A stretch of 43,184 nucleotides of DNA from an uncultured Gammaproteobacteria bacterium. Lineage in GTDB: Bacteria > Pseudomonadota > Gammaproteobacteria > Pseudomonadales > Pseudohongiellaceae. The notes beneath the pieces are model-generated. The model worked only from the letters and a program-made list of their open reading frames with translations, searched no databases and was not told the DNA's origin. Positions 10,241-18,790 of the stretch are shown one piece after another (position 1 is the first letter of the stretch; each line of letters opens with the position of its first letter). Position numbers and translations under genes: made by a program. The stretch is from NCBI GenBank assembly GCA_913054495.1, contig CAJXIY010000012.1, forward strand, positions 1 to 43,184. The letters are read 5' to 3'.

Positions 10241-11236
10241 ATGGTAGCCACATCACATGACGTAATGCCCGATATTGAACTTTATCAGCCAACTGATGAA
10301 GCCACCGCCCTGGCATTGGCAAACACACTGGGTTCAGATGGCTGGCTCCTCGGAGGCGGTCAGGACACTTATGGCTGGTTAAAAGACCGCAATAAGACCC
10401 CTGCTGCGATGATCGAACTTACCCAGGTCGATGCCTGGAAAGGAATCAAGGAAACAGCAGACGGGGTCGAGATTGGCGCGGTTACCACAATTACTGAAAT
10501 TGCCACCAATCCCCTGATTCAATCCAGATATGCACTGCTGTCGACGGCCGCTGGCCGGGTTGCCAGCCCCCAGATCCGCAACGTAGGTACCCTCGGCGGC
10601 AACCTGGTTCAGGATACTCGCTGCTGGTACTATCGGCGCGGCCTGGATTGTTATCGCGCCGGCGGCAACATCTGCTATGCAGATTCGCCCGAAGGCCTGA
10701 ATCGTGAGCATGCCCTGTTCGGCTCCAGTCGCTGTGTCGCGGTGAGTCCGTCTGACACCGCGCCTGCTCTGGTTGCCCTGGATGCCACCATGGTGGTTTC
10801 CAGTGTCGGCGGCCAACGCCTGATTGCGGCGCAGGACTTCTTTGTCGGACCGGCGCGAGATATCACCCACATGACGGTGCTGAACGAAGGTGAAATTCTG
10901 ACCGCCGTCAGGATTCCAAATACCTGGGCCAACGCCGAGTTCTATTTTGAGAAAGTGGCCGATCGCAATGTCTGGGATTTTGCACTGGTCAATGTCGCGG
11001 CAGCCTTCAAGGTCTCCGGCGGCACCATCGAAGATGCTCGCATCGTCTGTGGCGCAGTCGAGTGCGTACCACGGCGTCTGGATGCGGTTGAAGATGCAAT
11101 ACGTGGACAGCAGCGCTCGGAACAACTGGCTGAAGAGGTTGCATCGATCGCCAGCGCTGGCGCACGGCCTTTGAATTACAATCATTTCAAAGTGCCACTG
11201 ATGGAAAATCTTGTGAAGAGAGCGATCCGGGGCTAG
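10241..11236 (+). CDS. FAD-binding medium subunit with an extra four-cysteine loop
   Basis: This 331-residue flavoprotein of the CoxM/PaoB family takes electrons from the [2Fe-2S] subunit. The FAD motifs are GGGQD (38-42) and IRNVGTLGGN (112-121). Between the two halves of the FAD domain there is an insert with C128, C137, C145 and C165. An equivalent insert binds a [4Fe-4S] cluster in PaoB and in 4-hydroxybenzoyl-CoA reductase HcrB, so I infer a cluster here. The start codon is 1 bp after the large-subunit stop, with GAGG just upstream, so translation is probably coupled. The C-terminal CO-dehydrogenase-flavoprotein-like domain is intact. Confidence 0.9.
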   Translation: MVATSHDVMPDIELYQPTDEATALALANTLGSDGWLLGGGQDTYGWLKDRNKTPAAMIELTQVDAWKGIKETADGVEIGAVTTITEIATNPLIQSRYALLSTAAGRVASPQIRNVGTLGGNLVQDTRCWYYRRGLDCYRAGGNICYADSPEGLNREHALFGSSRCVAVSPSDTAPALVALDATMVVSSVGGQRLIAAQDFFVGPARDITHMTVLNEGEILTAVRIPNTWANAEFYFEKVADRNVWDFALVNVAAAFKVSGGTIEDARIVCGAVECVPRRLDAVEDAIRGQQRSEQLAEEVASIASAGARPLNYNHFKVPLMENLVKRAIRG

Positions 11237-11289
11237 GTCCCGGATCAACTTCGTTTAGCTGAGTAAGAACATAATATGAGGGCAGTACA

Positions 11290-12060
11290 GTGGGAGAAGG
11301 AATAGTTCGCTATAAATACGATGTGTGGGGTGAGGAGGTAATTCTCGGCGTTTCCTGGGATTTGCTCTGGGTTGTCGCTGTTGCCGTGCTGATTCTGCTT
11401 GCGGCCCATGCAATTATCATGGCCGTGCTCGCCAATAAGAAAATGGACAAGCCTTCCAGCGATGGCCGGCGCGTACTTAGACATGAAACCATAGACAGAT
11501 TGTTTCACTGGATCATGGCCGGCAGTATTCTGCTGCTGATCCTTACCGGCGTAGCACCCATCATCGGCCTGCGTATCGCCTGGCTGAACCTGCATTGGAT
11601 CGCGGGTCTGGTACTTACCTTCGTGGTGATTTTTCATATCGTCCGCTCACTGTTCTGGCAGGATTTCAAGTCCATGATTCTGGGTCCAAGGGATTTTGGC
11701 GAGCCCTTCGATTCCGCCAAGAAGCCCGGTAAATACTCGTTCGAACAGAAGGGGATGCACTGGGCAGTCACTGTCGTCGTGCTGGCAGTTGTGGTCACTG
11801 GCCTGTTGATGTTCCTGCAGATCGACACACCATTTTGGGATCGCACCAACAGCATGCCGGAAAGCCAGCTAGGCCTCGTATTCCTGCTACACGGCTTGTC
11901 TACCCTGGCCCTGGTTGCGCTGACAGCGTCGCATATTTATTTCGCACTGCGACCCGAAAAGTTGTTCTACACCCGGTCGATGATTTCTGGCTGGATATCA
12001 GAAGATGAGATGACAGCCAACCACGACACCAGTCGTTGGTCACCGGAAGAAGCTGACTAA
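11290..12060 (+). CDS. Cytochrome b (formate dehydrogenase gamma / b561-like), likely electron acceptor of the hydroxylase
   Basis: This integral membrane protein of 256 residues has about five predicted helices (near 23-47, 71-94, 101-123, 158-178 and 194-220). Histidines at helix ends or inside helices (H65, H73, H102, H116, H157, H201, H215) fit a di-heme b-type anchor that passes electrons between a periplasmic enzyme and the quinone pool. I start it at GTG 11290 because GAGG (11278-11281) is correctly spaced and the nearby ATG at 11276 is out of frame. It lies 53 bp after the FAD subunit on the same strand. The inferred job is to reduce quinone with electrons from the exported hydroxylase. 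Confidence 0.82.
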   Translation: MGEGIVRYKYDVWGEEVILGVSWDLLWVVAVAVLILLAAHAIIMAVLANKKMDKPSSDGRRVLRHETIDRLFHWIMAGSILLLILTGVAPIIGLRIAWLNLHWIAGLVLTFVVIFHIVRSLFWQDFKSMILGPRDFGEPFDSAKKPGKYSFEQKGMHWAVTVVVLAVVVTGLLMFLQIDTPFWDRTNSMPESQLGLVFLLHGLSTLALVALTASHIYFALRPEKLFYTRSMISGWISEDEMTANHDTSRWSPEEAD

Positions 12061-12086
12061 GCAGCACGATACCAGAGCCCTAATTA

Positions 12087-12506
12087 GTGATTGCAAATGA
12101 CATCGAGGCCATCGAGGCCGGTTACGAATTCCTGTTGGCCTATGCTGCCCAGGGTCGACCGGCCGGCGTTGACACCGGCCCCGGCCCCCACGCCCGACCC
12201 ACCATCGAAGACATAGCCCAGGCGATGCAAAACATCGCCGCTGCCTTTGCCGAAAGTGCCGACGACTTCGAGCAGGTAATCGCCAGCGATTGCCGCAATG
12301 CCGGTGCCGCGCTGCGCTTTATCCTGTCACAGGACAAGATTGGCTCTGAGATCGTGGATAACCTGAATGCATCGATTCACCTGCGGGCGGTGCTGACGGA
12401 TTTGTTCCTTTACAGCGAAGCGCTCGAACCCCTGGCGCCTGAAGAGGAAGCGCAAGAAGCGACGGGCGGGGTCGAGACTTACGATGCAAGCCAGGCAAAG
12501 AGTTGA
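12087..12506 (+). CDS. Conserved-looking protein of unknown function at the end of the hydroxylase operon
   Basis: I do not recognise this 139-residue acidic soluble protein. It has no signal peptide, membrane helix or metal motif. It is largely predicted helical (DIAQAMQNIAAAFAESADDF), with one central cysteine and a Glu/Ala-rich tail. The GTG start follows the cytochrome b stop by 26 bp and a strong terminator follows it, so it belongs to the same transcript. A role in assembly or targeting of the enzyme is conceivable from position only. Confidence 0.65.
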   Translation: MIANDIEAIEAGYEFLLAYAAQGRPAGVDTGPGPHARPTIEDIAQAMQNIAAAFAESADDFEQVIASDCRNAGAALRFILSQDKIGSEIVDNLNASIHLRAVLTDLFLYSEALEPLAPEEEAQEATGGVETYDASQAKS

Positions 12507-12545
12507 ATTGCTTGTAATTAGATAACAGCGCACTATGAATACGCG

Positions 12546-12578
12546 ACGGAAAGGAATTAGTACTCCCTTTCCGTTTTT
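12546..12578 (+). terminator. Rho-independent terminator of the hydroxylase operon
   Basis: ACGGAAAGG (12546-12554) pairs perfectly with CCTTTCCGT (12566-12574) across an 11-nt loop. A run of five T follows at 12574-12578. It lies 40 bp after the stop of the last operon gene. Confidence 0.85.
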
Positions 12579-12615
12579 CGTTTCAAGGTCGACTGGTTAA
12601 GGAAGCACAGAACCC

Positions 12616-13614
12616 ATGATTCAATGGCCACCCCGGCTAACTCTGGCGAATACGCCGACGCCACTCACCAGGCTTGAAAATCTGTCCCGGCAATTTGATG
12701 GCCTGACTATCTGGATCAAGCGGGATGAGTTAACCGGCACCGAAGTGTCGGGTAACAAGATCCGCAAGCTGGAATTTTCAATCGCCGAAGCCAGGGCGCA
12801 GGATTGCGATACCCTGATTACCTGTGGCGGCGTGCAGTCCAACCACTGTCGTACCACTGCTATCCTCGGTGTCCGTCTGGGCTTGAAAGTACACCTGATT
12901 CTGCGGGGAGAGAGGCCGCAGTTGGCTGAGGGCAATCTGCTGATGGACTATCTCAGCGGTGCCGAAATTACCTATCTGCCACAGCGGGACTGGCATGAAC
13001 ACCAGGACCTCGCCCACAAGATTCAGTCTGACTACTCCGCCGCCGGCCACAAGGCATTTTTTATCCCCGTCGGCGCCAGCGATGAAATCGGACTCTGGGG
13101 CTATATCGCCGCCTGTGAAGAGCTGAAGAAAGACTTCGCTCGCCTGCAGATGGTCCCCGAATACATCGTGGTAGCGACTGGCTCCGGTGGCACCCAGGGT
13201 GGCTTGATCTTGGGAGCAGAATTGTTCGGTCTATCTAGTCAGATCGTGGCTTTTAATGTCAGTGACGATGCCGCCTATTTTGAAGCCAAGATAAGGCAGG
13301 ATGTGACGCTCTGGATGCAACGTTACAAACAGCATGTAGACATGAAAAAACTGAAGATTACGACGGTCGAGGGCTATATTGGACCGGGTTACGGCGTCGC
13401 TGGTCCGGAAATATTCGAGACGATCCGGGAAGTTGCCAGCAGTGATGGAATTTTTCTGGACCCAGTCTATACAGGAAAAGCCTTTCATGGCATGTTAAGT
13501 GAACTTCGCAAGGGCGATGCAGGCCAGTTGGCGGGCGCTCGTAATGTGCTGTTCATCCACACCGGTGGCTTGTTCGGCGTGTTTCCCCAGCAACAGAATT
13601 TTGTTTTTGACTGA
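12616..13614 (+). CDS. D-cysteine desulfhydrase / ACC deaminase-family PLP enzyme
   Basis: This 332-residue fold-type II PLP enzyme belongs to the family that includes DcyD (D-cysteine to pyruvate, sulfide and ammonia) and ACC deaminase. The PLP lysine should be K48 in SGNKIRKLEF. The conserved GGVQSNHCR loop (71-79) carries the serine that contacts substrate. The glycine-rich phosphate loop appears as ATGSGGTQGG. D-cysteine desulfhydrase is the more usual activity in bacteria with this protein type, but ACC deaminase cannot be excluded without comparing active-site residues. It stands alone after the terminator at 12546-12578. An AAGGAAG site lies upstream of the ATG. Confidence 0.85.
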   Translation: MIQWPPRLTLANTPTPLTRLENLSRQFDGLTIWIKRDELTGTEVSGNKIRKLEFSIAEARAQDCDTLITCGGVQSNHCRTTAILGVRLGLKVHLILRGERPQLAEGNLLMDYLSGAEITYLPQRDWHEHQDLAHKIQSDYSAAGHKAFFIPVGASDEIGLWGYIAACEELKKDFARLQMVPEYIVVATGSGGTQGGLILGAELFGLSSQIVAFNVSDDAAYFEAKIRQDVTLWMQRYKQHVDMKKLKITTVEGYIGPGYGVAGPEIFETIREVASSDGIFLDPVYTGKAFHGMLSELRKGDAGQLAGARNVLFIHTGGLFGVFPQQQNFVFD

Positions 13615-13701
13615 TATAATCTCTGGCGACCCGCACCGAGCGCTCGCATATAAGGGCTTGGCTAGTAGGATATAATCACCGGATCTAATGGACTCGAGAC
13701 C

Positions 13702-14922
13702 ATGAAAAAATTTTACAGACCGTTATTTTTACCAGGCCTGCTGGGATTAGCGATCGCCTGGGGCACGGTAGCTGCAGCACCTCAATCCAGTGCCCAGCCT
13801 GACGGTACCGCAGGGGCAACTACTGCGGCGCAGCCTGAACCAGATGGAGTTGCCGCCGCTACCAGTGCAGCCACAGCACCGGCCCCCAGCGACCTGGTCA
13901 ACAGTAGCAACGAAGCCAGCCTGTTGCGCGGTACGCAGCGCCTGGTGATGGATGGTCAGCGCTCCGGCGAAGGCTATTTCAGTGCCGATGGGCAGCGCTT
14001 CATCTTTCAAAGCGAAGTGCCCGGTAACAATCCCTTCTATCAAATCTTTGTCATGGACCTGGCCAGCGGTATTACCAGCAAGGTGTCGCCAGGAATTGGA
14101 CTGACAAGCTGTTCCTGGATTCATCCTACGCTGGACAGAGTGATGTTTTCCTCGACCCACGAAGACCCCGCCGCACTGGCGAAGCAGGCCGAGGAAATCT
14201 CGATCCGGGAGAGTGGCATCGAACGCCCCTACGGCTGGGATTACGATTCACACTACGACATCTACCAGGCCGATAGTGACGGCGGCAACGTGGTGAATCT
14301 CACCCATGTCGAAGGCTATGACGCCGAAGGCTCCTATTCCGCCGACGGCAGCCAGATTCTCTTCGCTTCCAACCGCGAAGCCTATGGACGCAGCCTGAGT
14401 CAGGCCGAGCAAAAACTGTTCGATGACGACAGTTCCTATTTTATGGACCTGTACATCATGAACGCCGATGGCTCGGATGTGAGGCAACTGACATTTTCCC
14501 CCGGCTATGACGGTGGCCCGTTCTTTAGTCCTGACAATAATAAAGTCGTATGGCGCCGTTTTAACCCCGACGGCAATAGCGCAGAAATCTGGACTATGGA
14601 TATCGATGGCAGCAATCAGCGCCAACTCACCGCCGATGCCATGGTGTCCTGGGGGCCATACTTCCACCCCAGCGGCGACTACATCATCTATTCCAGCAAT
14701 ATTCTTGGCAATGCCAATTTCGAATTGTTCATGATCGATCCACAAGGCGATCATTCGCCGGTACGTGTCACCAACACCGAGGGCACCGATATTCTGCCGG
14801 TATTTTCTCCGGACGGCGGCAGGCTGGCCTGGACTACTACCCGCACCGCCGACGGCAGCGCCCAGATTCACATCGGTGATTGGGATCATCAGCAAGCCTT
14901 GGAGTTGTTGGGCCTGGATTAG
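13702..14922 (+). CDS. Exported TolB-like protein with PD40 beta-propeller repeats
   Basis: The 406-residue protein has a signal peptide (about 1-25) followed by an Ala/Pro/Thr-rich low-complexity linker to about residue 70. At least five PD40 blades follow, recognisable by FSADGQRFIF, YSADGSQILFASNR, FSPDNNKVVW, FHPSGDYIIYSS and FSPDGGRLAWTT. The acidic loops between blades (for example GWDYDSHYDIYQAD) are a feature of this family. It probably acts in the periplasm as a binding or recognition domain. It ends 21 bp before the M1-M28-PDZ gene, so the two are probably cotranscribed, and I infer a partnership in peptide degradation. It is not TolB itself, because no tol-pal genes are near. Confidence 0.8.
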   Translation: MKKFYRPLFLPGLLGLAIAWGTVAAAPQSSAQPDGTAGATTAAQPEPDGVAAATSAATAPAPSDLVNSSNEASLLRGTQRLVMDGQRSGEGYFSADGQRFIFQSEVPGNNPFYQIFVMDLASGITSKVSPGIGLTSCSWIHPTLDRVMFSSTHEDPAALAKQAEEISIRESGIERPYGWDYDSHYDIYQADSDGGNVVNLTHVEGYDAEGSYSADGSQILFASNREAYGRSLSQAEQKLFDDDSSYFMDLYIMNADGSDVRQLTFSPGYDGGPFFSPDNNKVVWRRFNPDGNSAEIWTMDIDGSNQRQLTADAMVSWGPYFHPSGDYIIYSSNILGNANFELFMIDPQGDHSPVRVTNTEGTDILPVFSPDGGRLAWTTTRTADGSAQIHIGDWDHQQALELLGLD

Positions 14923-14943
14923 CAGCAGGCCCGGACTGGAAGC

Positions 14944-17900
14944 ATGCAAAGACGAATTCTTATCCTGTTAATGCTGGCGTGCAGCGCCAAGCTTGCCGTG
15001 GCGCAAGATCGACAATTGCTGTTTACCGCAGCGGAACTTGGCATCGAATCCCGCTTCGAGCAGAGGATAAATCACGCCCTCTCGGTATCATTGGATCCTG
15101 ATAATCACGCGATACAAGTGACTGACCTCATCAAGTTTCCCGATTCATACATCGGTAAAACACTCACATTCTCCCTAAACAGCAATCTACGTATTACCGA
15201 CAGCTCCGTTCCAATTCGAGAGTTGGTATCGAATCAGGACGATAATGTGATAGCTCTTCGTGGCGCCGAATTTCTAGCAGTCGAATCGAGTCAATATTCC
15301 CTGACTCTTGCTGCCAGTGATGAAAATCAGGTGGTGCTCCATTACAGCGGTACCATTTATGACATAGCTGTGCAGAACAGTGAGGAATATGCACAGAGTT
15401 TCGCCGAAACCTCCGGCATAATTGCGGAGCAAGGGGTCTACCTCAATGGCGTCTCGGCCTGGGTTCCTGAATTTGACGCTGAGCTGATTTCGTTTTTCCT
15501 CGATGTTTCTTTCTCTGAGTCGGCAGGCAGCTGGACTGCCGTGAGTCAGGGTCAGCGCATGAATGCGAACATGTGGATATCCAGGCAGCCGATGGAAGAG
15601 GTCTACCTGATAGCGGCAGACTTCACGGTGTACTCACAACAGGCCGATGTTACGGAAGTACTCGCCTATCTGCGGCAACCGGATACCAATCTGGCGGCCA
15701 GGTATATGGATGCCACCGAACGCTACCTGAAACTCTATGAGCCGCTATTGGGCGACTATCCCTACAGCAAATTCGCCCTGGTGGAGAATTTTTGGGAGAC
15801 GGGTTACGGCATGCCTTCTTTCACCCTCCTGGGTGAGCAGGTCATTCGCTTTCCCTTTATTCTCGAATCTTCCTTCCCTCATGAAATTTTGCACAACTGG
15901 TGGGGCAATGGTGTCTATCCCGACTACGAAACTGGAAACTGGAGTGAAGGACTTACCGCCTATCTAGCCGATCACCTGTTCCAGGAAATGGAAGGTGCCG
16001 GGGCCGAATACAGAAAAGAGATGCTGGCGAGGTATAAGAACTACGTAGCCGCGGATGCCGACTTTCCCCTGTCTGAATTCACCTCACGAAATTCTGCCGC
16101 CACCCAGGCCGTGGGATACGGCAAGACCCTGATGCTTTGGCACATGCTGCGCATAGAGGTGGGCGATGAGCTATTCCTCGAGGGTTTGCGACAATTTTAC
16201 AGCGACTATAAATTCCAGCGCGCCAGCTTTGCCGATATTGCTGCGTTGTTTTCAGAGCTAAGTGGCACAGATCTTACATCCTTCTTTGCCCAGTGGGTGG
16301 ATCGAACCGGTGCGCCCGAACTGTCGATCACGGTCGAAGAGGTGAATGGCAATCGCGGCCGCATCATGTTCGCCCAGATACAGGCAGGTGCGCCTTACGA
16401 TTTGAAGGTGCCCGTTGCGCTTTTTTACGAGGGAGAGGCAGAGCCTCAGATCTACGACATCAATTTGTCACAAAAGCTTGAGGGCGTAATGGCAGATGAT
16501 TACGAGCGTTTGCAGGCGGTGCTTGTGGATCCCTACTTCGATGTGTTCAGGCAGTTGGCTCGAGAGGAAACGCCGCCAACCATAGGCGAGCTTTTTGGCG
16601 CTAATGAGGTCGCCTTCATCTTGCCGCAAGCGAACCGACAGCATTGGACGAGAATGGCCGAGGCCTTTGCTCCAGGCATGGATGTGCAGGGCAGCAGCAC
16701 ACAAATTTTGCTCGGCTCCGATCTCGAGGCCTTACCGGCAGACCGTTCAGTCTGGATTCTGGGGCGAGATAATCCGTTGGTGGCGATAATAGAAGAGTCC
16801 GCTACGACCTATGGTGTCTCGTTTTCAGACGCCGGCGTAGTATTGGCGGGTAGCGACGTGCAGTATGACAGTCGCAGCACCGTGGTAGTGGTAAGACATC
16901 CGGCCGATCCCGAGTTGGCGATTGGCTGGATCCATGTCGAAGACATGATCGCGATGCCGGGCATGATTGAGAAGCTGCCGCACTATGGCAAGTACTCTTA
17001 TCTGAGCTTTCTCGGCGCCGAGCCAACCAATGACGTGAAAGGCGTATGGGCTAGCAGCGAGTCCCCCATGCAATGGCTTAAGCCGGGCCTGGACAGCGCC
17101 GCCGTGCGGCTGGACAGCTTGCCCGCCACCGCGCCGCTGACAAGCCTGCCGCCAAAATATTTGCCGGAGCATTTGCTGCGCCACGTGCGGCAGTTAACGG
17201 AATCGCGTATGCAGGGCCGGGGTCTGGGAACCCAGGGGCTGGATGCGGCGGCGCGTTACATAGCGGATCAGTTTCGCAGCGCCGGATTACAAACACTCTC
17301 TGGTACTTTCTTGCAGGAGTGGACACAGACCCAGCTTGGGCGCGGTGCCACCACGATGGCAAATGTCGTCGGCATGATTCCGGGCACGAATCGGGCCTTG
17401 AGTTCGCAGCCCGTGGTCTTGGGTGCTCATTTCGACCACCTCGGCATTGACCCGCAGACCGGGGCGCCGTACCCGGGTGCCGATGACAATGCCTCGGGAA
17501 TCAGCATTCTCATAGAGGTAGCGGCCAAGCTGTCCCGTACCTTCACGCCGCAACGACCGATACTGTTCGTCGCCTTTAGCGGAGAAGAATCCGGCTTGCT
17601 GGGCTCGGAATATTTCGTCAGCAATCCGCCGGCTGGCTTTCAGACCAGGGGTTTGTTTGCCATGATCAATCTCGATACCGTCGGCAGGCTGGGTGACAAC
17701 ACCTTACAGGTTTTCGGCACCGACAGTGCCTACGAGTGGCCGTTTATGGCCCAGGGAATTGGCTTCACCGTCGGCGTCGATTCTACTTTTCCCCAGGTGA
17801 CTATCGCCAGCAGCGATCACGTCAGTTTTCTCAATGCGGGTATTCCAGCGATTCACTTGTTCAGTGGCGCCAATGTCGATTATCACCGGCTATCCGATAC

Positions 17901-18306
17901 TGCCGATAAACTCGATGGCATGGGCATGTCGGACATCGCGCTATGGGTAGAGGAGGCGATGGTTTATCTCGCCGATCGCAGCGAGCCATTGCGAGTAAAC
18001 CTGGCCGGTGTGGAGCTTGTCGTCAGCACTACGGGTACGGCGAGGCAGGCGAGCCTGGGCACAGTGCCAGATTTTGCCTATGCCGGCGACGGCGTGCGGA
18101 TATCCGCAGTCACGCCAGACAGTGCCGCTGCAGAAGCCGGATTAATTGCGGGAGACGTACTACTGACCTTCAACGGTGAGCCTGTGATCGACTTGCAGAC
18201 CTATTCCAATCTTCTCCGGCAATCGGCACCGGGGGATGTGGTACAGATACAGCTGCGCCGGGACCAACAGCTACTTAGTGTGGACGCAAGATTGAAGTCG
18301 CGTTAA
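14944..18306 (+). CDS. Exported multidomain metallopeptidase: M1 domain, M28 domain, PDZ domain
   Basis: The 1120-residue protein has an N-terminal signal peptide (ends near AVAQD, about residue 20). The M1-type zinc site is HEILH at 313-317 with the third ligand probably E335 in NWSEG. That leaves 17 residues between the last His and Glu, one fewer than the classical 18. GYGMPSFTLLG stands in the usual GAMEN position. Residues about 545-770 match nothing I recognise. A complete M28 domain follows: H829, D831 and H832 in GAHFDHLG, D847 in GADDNASG, E881/E882 in GEESG, D911 in NLDTVG and H981 in DYHRL. A PDZ domain occupies about 1040-1115. M28 peptidases are usually separate proteins, so the fusion joins two aminopeptidase types in one exported chain. 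It follows a PD40 protein by 21 bp. Confidence 0.88.
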   Translation: MQRRILILLMLACSAKLAVAQDRQLLFTAAELGIESRFEQRINHALSVSLDPDNHAIQVTDLIKFPDSYIGKTLTFSLNSNLRITDSSVPIRELVSNQDDNVIALRGAEFLAVESSQYSLTLAASDENQVVLHYSGTIYDIAVQNSEEYAQSFAETSGIIAEQGVYLNGVSAWVPEFDAELISFFLDVSFSESAGSWTAVSQGQRMNANMWISRQPMEEVYLIAADFTVYSQQADVTEVLAYLRQPDTNLAARYMDATERYLKLYEPLLGDYPYSKFALVENFWETGYGMPSFTLLGEQVIRFPFILESSFPHEILHNWWGNGVYPDYETGNWSEGLTAYLADHLFQEMEGAGAEYRKEMLARYKNYVAADADFPLSEFTSRNSAATQAVGYGKTLMLWHMLRIEVGDELFLEGLRQFYSDYKFQRASFADIAALFSELSGTDLTSFFAQWVDRTGAPELSITVEEVNGNRGRIMFAQIQAGAPYDLKVPVALFYEGEAEPQIYDINLSQKLEGVMADDYERLQAVLVDPYFDVFRQLAREETPPTIGELFGANEVAFILPQANRQHWTRMAEAFAPGMDVQGSSTQILLGSDLEALPADRSVWILGRDNPLVAIIEESATTYGVSFSDAGVVLAGSDVQYDSRSTVVVVRHPADPELAIGWIHVEDMIAMPGMIEKLPHYGKYSYLSFLGAEPTNDVKGVWASSESPMQWLKPGLDSAAVRLDSLPATAPLTSLPPKYLPEHLLRHVRQLTESRMQGRGLGTQGLDAAARYIADQFRSAGLQTLSGTFLQEWTQTQLGRGATTMANVVGMIPGTNRALSSQPVVLGAHFDHLGIDPQTGAPYPGADDNASGISILIEVAAKLSRTFTPQRPILFVAFSGEESGLLGSEYFVSNPPAGFQTRGLFAMINLDTVGRLGDNTLQVFGTDSAYEWPFMAQGIGFTVGVDSTFPQVTIASSDHVSFLNAGIPAIHLFSGANVDYHRLSDTADKLDGMGMSDIALWVEEAMVYLADRSEPLRVNLAGVELVVSTTGTARQASLGTVPDFAYAGDGVRISAVTPDSAAAEAGLIAGDVLLTFNGEPVIDLQTYSNLLRQSAPGDVVQIQLRRDQQLLSVDARLKSR

Positions 18307-18315
18307 GCAAGGTTC

Positions 18316-18465
18316 CTACCTCAACAGGCCGAAAAGCAAGCCTATCACTATAAACATCACCGACAGATACAGCATCTTGCGGCTGATACTGGATTTTGGA
18401 GCGGCCCAGTTATAGCGCTCTTCTTCTACAAAGAGGCAGTGCTGGGATTTCTTAAGCAACCTCAA
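18316..18465 (-). CDS. Small single-helix membrane protein with TTG start
   Basis: This is a 49-residue frame opening at TTG 18463-18465 with a strong ribosome site (AGGAGAAG, about 18469-18476) 3 bp upstream. No ATG is available, because an in-frame stop lies about 30 bp further up. The peptide has a soluble N-terminal half (RLLKKSQHCLFVEEERYNW) and one C-terminal helix (MLYLSVMFIVIGLLFGLLR, residues 31-49), so it is probably a tail-anchored inner-membrane protein. It runs convergently toward the big peptidase gene, with 9 bp between the stops. No family is recognised. The evidence is the ribosome site, the hydrophobic segment and the sensible composition. Confidence 0.55.
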   Translation of the reverse strand: MRLLKKSQHCLFVEEERYNWAAPKSSISRKMLYLSVMFIVIGLLFGLLR

Positions 18466-18790
18466 TGTCTTCTCCTGAGCATGCAATTCAAACAGTGTTC
18501 ATTAAAGCAAATCAAGATGGCTATGCCATGCGCTGAAACAGGCAAACTTGAGGAGAATTGTGATGAAAAATGACAGAGTAAGGAGAAATCGGGCACCATA
18601 ATCTGGAGACCTGAGAATTGATTTTCATTTGAGCTGGGCCTGCGTTATGCGGTTGCCGTTGCGGTGGCTTTCAAACTGCGCTACCGATTCGGTTCCTGTC
18701 TCACGCAGGCGCTTACAAGGCTTTGGTTCCCGTGTAAACTAACCGGGATTGCCACGGCCTCTTTCGCGTGGCGCCCCACGGATCAGTCCT
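18466..18790. other. Intergenic region upstream of glpQ
   Basis: It presumably carries the promoters for the small membrane protein and for glpQ. A 12-codon frame at 18563-18601 preceded by GAGGAG looks like chance, though a leader peptide is possible. No strong hairpin or repeat was seen. Confidence 0.4.

Noticed and set aside
13613..13677. Two GATATAATC motifs as paired promoters for the PD40 gene
   Set aside because: Both resemble -10 boxes but neither has a credible -35 at 16-18 bp, and the first overlaps the preceding stop codon.
14248..14949. 233-codon minus-strand frame opposite the PD40 gene
   Set aside because: Antisense shadow of the repeated blades. The glycine/isoleucine-rich composition follows from the opposite strand.
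18563..18601. 12-codon frame with a GAGGAG site upstream of glpQ
   Set aside because: Too short to support, and no attenuator hairpin follows it.
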